This document shows positions 1 to 5,981 of a stretch of 5,981 nucleotides of DNA, piece by piece. The stretch is from Fibrobacter sp. (lineage in GTDB: Bacteria; Fibrobacterota; Fibrobacteria; Fibrobacterales; Fibrobacteraceae), in NCBI GenBank assembly GCA_017520105.1, contig JAFWRL010000324.1:1-5981 (forward strand). Reading direction: 5' to 3'. The notes under the pieces were generated by a model. It had not been told where the DNA came from. It did no database searches and saw only the letters and a program-made list of their open reading frames with translations. The translations under genes were made by a program, and so were the position numbers. Position 1 is the first letter of the stretch. Every line of letters begins with the position of its first letter.

Positions 1-2
1 AC

Positions 3-878
<876 letters not shown>

Positions 879-897
879 ATTGTCCCCTAGCGTGTCA

Positions 898-916
898 TCC
901 CGGCCTTGTGCCGGGA
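898..916. repeat. GC-rich intergenic hairpin, possible dispersed palindromic unit
   Basis: A perfect 7-bp inverted repeat, TCCCGGC (898-904) and GCCGGGA (910-916), encloses a 5-base loop, 20 bases after the icd stop. No T-run follows, so it is not a classic intrinsic terminator by itself. The context GTGTCATCCCGGC resembles the edges of short palindromic repeats scattered between genes in many bacteria. Only one copy is present here, so calling it a repeat is inference. It could instead stabilise the 3' end of the icd mRNA. Confidence 0.45.
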
Positions 917-929
917 ACAGCATCGCCAT

Positions 930-963
930 AAAAAAAGTTGCGTCACAAGACGCAACTTTTTTT
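930..963. terminator. Bidirectional intrinsic terminator between convergent genes
   Basis: A perfect 8-bp stem, GTTGCGTC (937-944) and GACGCAAC (949-956), has a 4-base ACAA loop. Seven A residues (930-936) precede it and seven T residues (957-963) follow it, so the hairpin extends into A-T pairs and gives a U-tract on either strand. It lies 51 bases after the icd stop (+) and 12 bases after the FISUMP lipoprotein stop (-). It should therefore end transcription of both the icd transcript and the bamA-skp-lipoprotein transcript. Confidence 0.9.
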
Positions 964-975
964 ATTTGTAAGATT

Positions 976-1677
976 CTATTCCTTTATGCATCGTACTGAA
1001 AACGCCGCTTTTTTCGACCATCCATTAAACTGGGCAAAAAAGTTGCAATAACCAAGTTCCAATGCGTTTTTAGTATTTTCTTCAGGGCCGTCTGTAGAAC
1101 ACCAAAAAACGGCACGCTCACCCAAATCCATAAAAGAACCATGAGACGATCGATAGCCAGCACCAACTGCGGAAAATCCCGTTGAATTCGTCGGAGTAGG
1201 ATAAGTAATGTCCCCAACAAAAATTTGAGTACACTCGTTCCATCCCTCTTTGGACATAATTCCAAATGGAGCCATATAGTAGCTCCAGTCCAAAGACGCC
1301 TCCTGAATCCTTTCAGACAGCGGTCTCAGCATAATTGCAAAATCTTCCCTTGTCGGGAGTCGATAGCCTTTAGGACAAACTTTTTCAGCAACTTCGTATG
1401 TATAAAGGCGACCCGCATTTTTGCAAGCTTCGTCAAGGCCATAGTAGCAGAAACTGGATTCAGATGCATAATTCAGATTCTCCGCCATCCACACCTGTTC
1501 TCCAATAGTGACCGTCTTATAACGTTTTCCATCGCGTCCATCGACAAACGTTCCATCGCCCGCATCACCAAATTGCATAGGTTCTGCCGATGTAGAAGAG
1601 TTACCGTCATTTCCGCAAGCAACAAAAGCTGCTCCCAACAAAAAAACAATCAAAGTAAAGGCTATATACTTTTTCAT
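976..1677 (-). CDS. FISUMP-domain lipoprotein (Fibrobacter succinogenes major paralogous domain)
   Basis: Predicted 233-residue exported lipoprotein of unknown function. I chose the ATG at 1677. An in-frame TTG at 1722 directly abuts the skp stop and would put 15 polar residues before the signal peptide. From the ATG there is a lysine-bearing n-region (MKKY), a hydrophobic core and a lipobox-like FVAC with Cys21 as the lipidated residue. Gly at +2 gives no inner-membrane retention signal if Lol rules apply. A short Ser/Thr/Gly/Asp linker (about 22-42) leads into the FISUMP domain. Its signatures are DGRDGKRYKTVTIG (46-59), VWMAENLNY (62-70), CPKGYRLPTREDF, TGFSAVGAGYR, FWCST and the C-terminal FSVRCIKE. 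Several cysteines could form disulfides. No clear Shine-Dalgarno precedes the ATG. Codon use is plainly AT-richer than in bamA or icd, as expected for a less expressed or more mobile family. The role is unknown; its position after bamA and skp suggests co-transcription with outer-membrane assembly genes. Confidence 0.88.
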   Translation of the reverse strand: MKKYIAFTLIVFLLGAAFVACGNDGNSSTSAEPMQFGDAGDGTFVDGRDGKRYKTVTIGEQVWMAENLNYASESSFCYYGLDEACKNAGRLYTYEVAEKVCPKGYRLPTREDFAIMLRPLSERIQEASLDWSYYMAPFGIMSKEGWNECTQIFVGDITYPTPTNSTGFSAVGAGYRSSHGSFMDLGERAVFWCSTDGPEENTKNALELGYCNFFAQFNGWSKKAAFSVRCIKE

Positions 1678-1722
1678 AGTTTCAACGCTGCGACATTTCA
1701 GCCGCCCATAGTCAACATCCAA

Positions 1723-2238
1723 CTATCTATTATTCAAATAGTCCAGAACTTTGTTCGTGAGGTCGTTTTCTTTTTTCCAAAAGAGCACGGCGCCCGTGGC
1801 ACGGTCAACAACCATGTCGTAGCCTTCTTGCAACGCGATTTCGTTCACAGCCTTGCGGATGAGCTGGATAATCGGAGCGCTCACCTTTTCGTTTTCGGTG
1901 ATGAGTTCGCCGTTACGGCCATACACGCGGTCGATGAAGGACTTGAGTTCTGTATCCTTCTTGTTGTATTCCGCTTCGAGTTCGCGCTTCTTTTCGTCAG
2001 AAAGCATCAGGACCTGCTTATCAAGCTTTTCCTTGATGGCAGCAAGTTCCTTCTGCAGAAGGTTCGCCTGCTGTTCCCATTTTGCCACCTGACGGTCGTA
2101 TTCTTCTTGCGCCCTTCTGGTGCCCTTATACCCGTCAAAGATAATCTTCGAATCCACGTGGGCAATGCGAAGACCGTCTTCGGCAAAGCTTACACATGCA
2201 AAGACTACCGAGAATAAAATTATCAACTTGCGAATCAT
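1723..2238 (-). CDS. skp: Skp/OmpH-family periplasmic chaperone
   Basis: A 171-residue periplasmic chaperone expected to hold unfolded outer-membrane proteins on their way to the BAM complex; E. coli Skp is about 161 residues. The N-terminus has Arg/Lys, then a hydrophobic core (about 5-15), then SFA at 17-19, a good signal peptidase I site before Glu20. Cys15 in VFAC makes a lipoprotein reading possible but less likely. The mature start RIAHVDSKIIFDGYKG matches the family's first strand. Residues about 40-118 are highly charged and rich in Glu, Lys and Gln, as in the coiled-coil tentacles. The C-terminal YDMVVDRATGAVLFW and the DLTNKVLDYLN end match the family's closing strand and helix. It starts 18 bases after the bamA stop with a strong Shine-Dalgarno, so the two are almost certainly one operon, the common bamA-skp order. 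Naming it skp rests on family and context; paralogues could exist elsewhere. Confidence 0.93.
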   Translation of the reverse strand: MIRKLIILFSVVFACVSFAEDGLRIAHVDSKIIFDGYKGTRRAQEEYDRQVAKWEQQANLLQKELAAIKEKLDKQVLMLSDEKKRELEAEYNKKDTELKSFIDRVYGRNGELITENEKVSAPIIQLIRKAVNEIALQEGYDMVVDRATGAVLFWKKENDLTNKVLDYLNNR

Positions 2239-2244
2239 AGAGCA

Positions 2245-2250
2245 CCTCCC
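2245..2250 (-). promoter_or_regulatory. Ribosome binding site of skp
   Basis: GGGAGG on the - strand lies 6 bases before the skp ATG, inside the short gap after the bamA stop. It is the strongest Shine-Dalgarno in the window and confirms the ATG at 2238. Confidence 0.85.
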
Positions 2251-2256
2251 ATCAGG

Positions 2257-5037
2257 CTAGAAAGCCTGACCAATGACAAAGTTGAATTCCATATCGCCCA
2301 CCTTGGTATATTTCGTACCATTGTAAGCTTCACCCGGATCGAGCGGCCATGCAAAGTCGAAACCGATAATGCCAAGTATCGGCACTATGACGCGGAAGCC
2401 GAAACCGATATCCTTCTTGAGGGTCGTCGGATCCCATTCGCTAAGCGGGTTCCTCTTTGGCTTGTCTATACGCTTTTCCGTATCAATGCGTTCGCCGAAC
2501 ACGTTACCGGCATCGAAGAAGAACGGCAACAGGTAGAACGTCTGCGGCACAAGGCCAAGCTGGAGTTCTGCGCCAATGTACTGGTAGCTGCGGCCCAAAC
2601 GGCTGCTACCAATAGAGCCAGCACCGTAACCACGCATCATACCGTCATAACCAAGCACGCCGCCCATTCTGTACAAAGTGCGGTGTTGCAGTTTGTTGCC
2701 AAAGATAACGCCATATTCGTTTGTAAGGGCAATCGACAAGCGGTCACGGAACAGCGGGAACCACCACTTGATAGAGAAGTCCGCCTTGATAAATTCAAAG
2801 TCGCTGCCAAAGGCGGCGTTCGCCCACTGCACGTCAAGCACGTAGCGGGAGCCCTCGGTCGGGAACTGCGGCAAGTTCTTGTCGTCACGCTGGATGCGGA
2901 AGTTGAACGCCGATTCGATACCCGTATAGACCACGTAACTGTTATCGATGTTCGGGCCCTGGTCGTTCATGAGCCAGCCATAACCCACTTGTCCGTAGAA
3001 GTAGTCATCCGGCCACTTGAGTCGCTTACCCACAAAGATGTTTCCGCCATAACGCATAATGTCGTGGTCGTCGTACTTTTCCATGTTCCACCAAGAGTAG
3101 CTGAGGCTTGCACCCAGCGTGATCGGCTTGTCGAGGAACCACGGTTCGGTAAAGCTGATTGTTGCGCTCTTCTTGTCGGCACCGTATTCGAGGTTGAGTG
3201 CGGCCTGCTGACCATCGCCCATACAGCAGTTCGGGATCGAGACGCTAGCCGTTCCGACAAAGCCATCGCTTTCGCTGTACGAAACGCCTAAGCTGAACTG
3301 GCCCGTACCGGCCTGCTTTTCTTGCACGGCAAAATCCAAATCCACTTCCTGCTCGCCCACGACCTTAATGTCCGGTACAACCATGTCGAAGTAGTTGAGC
3401 TGCATGATGTCGCGGAAGCTACGTTCCAAAGCAGACTGGCGGTAGGTATCGCCCGGATACAGACGCACTTCGCGGCGGATTACCTTTTCGTTCGTCTTGG
3501 TGTTCCCGTGGATGTGCACCTTGTGAATCTGGGCGGGCAGGCCTTCGTTCATCCTGTACGCAAGGTTCACGATAGAATCATTCTCGAACGTTCTTTCTTC
3601 GTCGAACTGGGCAAAGAGGTAGCCGTCTTCGCGGTAAGCATCCAACAGCGCCTTGCGGGAAGCATCGTAAAGGTACTGGTCAAACACGGCTCCGCTATCC
3701 AAGCGGAATTCGTATGCCAGCATCTTGTCGCTCAGGACTTCATTCCCGGTAAAGTGGAGCCCGCCCATGTAATAGCGGCGGCCTTCAGTCACGTCGATAT
3801 GCACAATGATATCGCTCGAAGTCCTGATATTGTCGTACTTGTACAAAGCAGGAACCAAGTCCTCGATCATATAACGCACGAGAAGCTTGCTTTCATAAGC
3901 GGAGCGTTTCTTGATTTTGAGGAGAGAATCAATCTTCGGATTATTCCACTTGCGTTGAGCGACCAATCCAAGCCACTTGTTGCGAGCACTTTCGTAACGG
4001 ATGATGTCGTTCAAAAGCGTCCAGGCATCTTCTTCTTCCTTGACTTGAGGAGAGCGCCTTGTGACCGGATTCTTGTCACCAGCCTTGCGCATGTTCCTGT
4101 AATAGTGGGTCGCTTCCATCGTCGGCATGCCCGCCATCTTGTAAAGCGGGTTCGACGTATCAGCCATGGCCTCGTTCAATTGCGTGTAAAGCGGAGCCAG
4201 ACGTTCCCCAACCGGCACCATGCGTCCAAGGTAGAACAAGCACGTAGAATCCGGCAAGTACTCCGCATGGTAGTCGTTGAGTTCGGCATCCAGGAAGCCG
4301 AAATGACGGAACACGTTCAGCACCGTATCGCGGTCTGCTTCGAAAACGTTTTCCTTGAATTCGCCACCGCCCCACCACTGGTTTTCCTTGGAGAGCATGT
4401 GCTCGGTGATTTCCTCAATCGGCACGTGGTCGTTGCCCTTCACGTCAAATCCGCGGATGCGAACCTTGGAGCCTTCGCGAATCACAAAAGTCACCTTGTT
4501 CTGGTATTCATCCGTCTCTTCTTCGCGGTAGCCCACTTCGGCAAGCAAAAAACCTTCGGAGCGGTAATGTTCGAGCAAAGCCTGACGAGTACGTTCCAAC
4601 TGGGCCTTGCTATAGACCTGCCCTGGAATCATGTGAATCTTGAGACGCAAATCGTCCTCGGAAACTTCGTCGCAGCCGTCCAAAATCGCAGTATCCAACG
4701 CAGGGAGTTCCTTGATCTTGAAAATCAACTCCACATCGGAACCTTCACCCACATAATCCACCCATGCAGTCACATCGTCAAACAAGCCGGATGCATAAAG
4801 AGAATTCACTGAATTTTCAACTTTTTCTGAAAGAACCGAGGGAGAAAAGCTTTGCCCCACACGGATGCCGATACGCCCAAGAACGGAACGATCGTCCATG
4901 TGATGAGTGCCTTCGACACGAATCTTGTTAATCTTATTTTCAACCATATACTTGTCGGAAATTTGCGACATGTCCAACAACTGGGCATTCGACATACCGA
5001 CCAAAGCAAGAGCGAATAAAAGCGAACGGGAACGCAG
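2257..5037 (-). CDS. bamA: BamA, Omp85-family outer-membrane protein assembly factor
   Basis: Essential core of the BAM complex, which folds and inserts beta-barrel proteins into the outer membrane. With a CTG start at 5037 it has 926 residues (E. coli about 810). This start adds MRSRS plus a hydrophobic stretch and SNA before Gln19, a good signal peptide; the first conventional start (TTG, 5004) destroys it. Five POTRA domains are visible: about 33-110, 112-190, 192-265 continuing at 408-423, 424-501 and 502-575, the last with the typical GNTKTNEKVIRREV and YPGD. POTRA3 is split by about 140 extra, charged, helix-like residues (266-407). The barrel covers about 579-926, with FTEPWFLDKP, the loop-6 MRGY (801-804, the family's VRGF) and a terminal Phe after alternating hydrophobics, the barrel-closing beta signal. 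An unusual Cys-Cys (604-605) lies in the first barrel turn. It is first in the unit with skp. Family certain; start codon inferred. Confidence 0.95.
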   Translation of the reverse strand: MRSRSLLFALALVGMSNAQLLDMSQISDKYMVENKINKIRVEGTHHMDDRSVLGRIGIRVGQSFSPSVLSEKVENSVNSLYASGLFDDVTAWVDYVGEGSDVELIFKIKELPALDTAILDGCDEVSEDDLRLKIHMIPGQVYSKAQLERTRQALLEHYRSEGFLLAEVGYREEETDEYQNKVTFVIREGSKVRIRGFDVKGNDHVPIEEITEHMLSKENQWWGGGEFKENVFEADRDTVLNVFRHFGFLDAELNDYHAEYLPDSTCLFYLGRMVPVGERLAPLYTQLNEAMADTSNPLYKMAGMPTMEATHYYRNMRKAGDKNPVTRRSPQVKEEEDAWTLLNDIIRYESARNKWLGLVAQRKWNNPKIDSLLKIKKRSAYESKLLVRYMIEDLVPALYKYDNIRTSSDIIVHIDVTEGRRYYMGGLHFTGNEVLSDKMLAYEFRLDSGAVFDQYLYDASRKALLDAYREDGYLFAQFDEERTFENDSIVNLAYRMNEGLPAQIHKVHIHGNTKTNEKVIRREVRLYPGDTYRQSALERSFRDIMQLNYFDMVVPDIKVVGEQEVDLDFAVQEKQAGTGQFSLGVSYSESDGFVGTASVSIPNCCMGDGQQAALNLEYGADKKSATISFTEPWFLDKPITLGASLSYSWWNMEKYDDHDIMRYGGNIFVGKRLKWPDDYFYGQVGYGWLMNDQGPNIDNSYVVYTGIESAFNFRIQRDDKNLPQFPTEGSRYVLDVQWANAAFGSDFEFIKADFSIKWWFPLFRDRLSIALTNEYGVIFGNKLQHRTLYRMGGVLGYDGMMRGYGAGSIGSSRLGRSYQYIGAELQLGLVPQTFYLLPFFFDAGNVFGERIDTEKRIDKPKRNPLSEWDPTTLKKDIGFGFRVIVPILGIIGFDFAWPLDPGEAYNGTKYTKVGDMEFNFVIGQAF

Positions 5038-5050
5038 AATAGACCTACCT
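5035..5050 (-). promoter_or_regulatory. Translation start region of bamA: AGGTAGG and a non-standard start codon
   Basis: On the - strand AGGTAGG (5050-5044) is followed by TCTATTCTG. CTG (5037-5035) is 6 bases from the purine-rich site, an ideal distance; ATT (5040-5038) is 3 bases from it. The frame has a TAA at 5061-5063. Between it and the TTG at 5004 there is no ATG, GTG or TTG, yet those codons encode a textbook signal peptide. CTG, or less likely ATT, is therefore the inferred start. Confidence 0.6.
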
Positions 5051-5285
5051 ATAAAAGCAGTTTATTTAAATTTCTGCCCAAAAATACAAAAAATACACTC
5101 CCCTCGCCCACCCGACTTTTTGAAAAACACCCCTATGACAGAAATCGCCCTGCCCACTTTACATTTTCTGCGGGTTTTACGTTTTCCTTGCAAAGAAAAA
5201 GAAACAATATGATTTAAAACGCAATGATTTCACTTTATTTATATTTAGAACGAAATTTTTAAACCCATCATTATTGAAGGATATT
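5041..5285. promoter_or_regulatory. Divergent intergenic region between bamA and the phenylacetate-CoA ligase gene
   Basis: This region must hold the promoters of both divergent genes unless they are expressed from further away. It is AT-rich near both starts, with T/A tracts at 5061-5098 on the bamA side and at 5213-5260 on the ligase side. I could not find a -35/-10 pair convincing enough to place a promoter: TTGTAT (5089-5084, - strand) and TTGCAA (5188-5193, + strand) have no good -10 partner at 16-18 bases. A C-run cluster occupies 5100-5133. A 25-codon ATG frame at 5135-5212 lacks a ribosome site and is probably chance. Confidence 0.5.
5100..5133 (-). other. G-run cluster upstream of bamA, possible G-quadruplex
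   Basis: Read on the bamA sense strand, four G-runs occur in order: GGGG (5133-5130), a 16-base spacer containing TTTTTCAAAAA, GGG (5113-5111), T, GGG (5109-5107), CGA, GGGG (5103-5100). Loops of 1 and 3 bases suit a quadruplex. The 16-base loop is beyond the usual limit, but its T5/A5 halves could pair and shorten it. It lies 63-96 bases upstream of the inferred bamA start. Whether it is transcribed is unknown. Confidence 0.35.
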
Positions 5286-5981
5286 ATGCGCTCTACAGCC
5301 TGGAACGACGAAGAAAACAAAGTCCTGCCCGAAATGGCGCTCGACTTTATGCCCGAAGAAAAACTGCGTGAACTGCAATTGCAGCGTTTGCGTGCCACAG
5401 TGAAGCTCGCCTACGAAAAGGTTCCGCTGTTCCACGAACGCATGGTCGAAAAGGGTGTTACCCCCGATGACATCAAGACGTTGAAAGACATCGTGAAGAT
5501 TCCGTTCTCCATGAAGAAGGACTTGCGCGACACGTGTCCGTACGGCCTTTTCGCAGTAGATATGAGCGAAGTCGTGCGTCTGCATGCAAGCTCCGGCACT
5601 ACCGGTAAGCCAATCGTGGTGGGCTACACCAAGGAAGACATGGACGTGTGGGCTCAGGTCGTAAAGCGCGGCCTCCTCGCTTGCGGATTCCGCAGCACGG
5701 ACATTGTGCAGAACTTCTACGGCTATGGCCTCTTTACGGGCGGCCTTGGCATCCATGGCGGTTTCGAAGCCCTCGGCGCTACAGTCGTGCCGATTAGCGG
5801 CGGTAATACCGAACGCCAGGTGATGCTCATGAAGGACTTCGGCGTGACCGCAGTGGGTGGCACTCCGAGTTATTTTGTCCGCATTATCGACGTTGCCGAA
5901 AAGATGGGCGTCGACATTTCCAAGCTCAATGTGAAGCGCGGCATCTTCGGTGCAGAACCGTGGAGCGATGGCATGCGCGAC
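5286..5981 (+). CDS. paaK: Phenylacetate-CoA ligase (PaaK-like adenylate-forming enzyme), N-terminal part
   Basis: Predicted to activate phenylacetate, or a related aryl acid, with ATP and CoA to the acyl-CoA through an acyl-adenylate, in the cytoplasm. The gene runs off the right edge; 232 codons are present of a family length near 430-440. The ATG at 5286 has GAAGGA (5276-5281) just upstream, 4 bases away. The start MRSTAWNDEENKVLPEMAL, the LRELQLQRLRATVKLAYEKVPLF helix region, the phosphate-binding SSGTTGKP (102-109), YGYGLFTGGLGIHGG and GAEPWSD all match PaaK. No frame break is seen. In strict anaerobes such enzymes often go with indolepyruvate:ferredoxin oxidoreductase and can serve phenylalanine synthesis from phenylacetate or aromatic amino-acid breakdown; which applies here is inference, since downstream genes are outside the window. 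It is transcribed away from bamA. The exact substrate cannot be told from this fragment. Confidence 0.93.
   Translation, partial: MRSTAWNDEENKVLPEMALDFMPEEKLRELQLQRLRATVKLAYEKVPLFHERMVEKGVTPDDIKTLKDIVKIPFSMKKDLRDTCPYGLFAVDMSEVVRLHASSGTTGKPIVVGYTKEDMDVWAQVVKRGLLACGFRSTDIVQNFYGYGLFTGGLGIHGGFEALGATVVPISGGNTERQVMLMKDFGVTAVGGTPSYFVRIIDVAEKMGVDISKLNVKRGIFGAEPWSDGMRD

Noticed and set aside
1225..2217. + strand open frame of 330 codons opposite the FISUMP and skp genes
   Set aside because: It spans two well-supported genes on the other strand and shows no family motifs or ribosome site; shadow frame.
2683..3291. + strand open frame of 202 codons opposite the BamA barrel
   Set aside because: Antisense to conserved barrel sequence, no signal, domain or context support.
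3322..4812. Long + strand open frame (496 codons) opposite bamA
   Set aside because: It is wholly antisense to a gene with clear POTRA and barrel motifs; its translation is rich in His, Val and Arg with no recognisable domain, typical of a codon-bias shadow.
5135..5212. 25-codon + strand frame upstream of the ligase gene, as a leader peptide
   Set aside because: No Shine-Dalgarno, no run of a regulatory amino acid, and no terminator/antiterminator hairpins after it.
5271..5756. - strand frame of 161 codons opposite the phenylacetate-CoA ligase
   Set aside because: The + strand carries the SSGTTGKP and other PaaK motifs with a ribosome site; the antisense frame is a shadow.

Overview
The window looks like chromosomal DNA from a Gram-negative bacterium of the genus Fibrobacter (Fibrobacterota) or a close relative. 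The best marker is an intact lipoprotein carrying the 'Fibrobacter succinogenes major paralogous' (FISUMP) domain, a family almost confined to this phylum. The BamA/Skp pair shows a true outer membrane. The other genes are housekeeping metabolism, and there is no sign of phage, insertion sequences, CRISPR or RNA genes.

Layout from left to right: (1) on the + strand, the last ~291 codons of a monomeric-type isocitrate dehydrogenase, open at the left edge; (2) a 97-base convergent intergenic gap with a GC hairpin and then a symmetric, probably bidirectional terminator; (3) on the - strand, a compact run transcribed right to left: bamA, then skp/ompH 18 bases on, then a FISUMP lipoprotein whose ATG lies 45 bases past the skp stop; (4) a 245-base divergent intergenic region, AT-rich but with a cluster of C-runs (G-runs on the bamA sense strand); (5) on the + strand, the first 232 codons of a phenylacetate-CoA ligase, open at the right edge.

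The - strand genes form a plausible outer-membrane biogenesis operon. BamA inserts beta-barrel proteins, Skp-family chaperones carry unfolded barrels across the periplasm, and the FISUMP lipoprotein sits where many bacteria have lpxD/fabZ. The two flanking enzymes belong to central carbon metabolism (isocitrate to 2-oxoglutarate) and aromatic acid activation.

I found no wholly new system. The points most worth a second look are: bamA appears to start at a non-ATG/GTG/TTG codon (CTG or ATT), because every standard start loses its signal peptide; POTRA3 of this BamA is split by about 140 extra residues; the isocitrate dehydrogenase has Gln where the family's NADP-contacting His589 is expected; and a FISUMP lipoprotein is placed in the bamA-skp unit.
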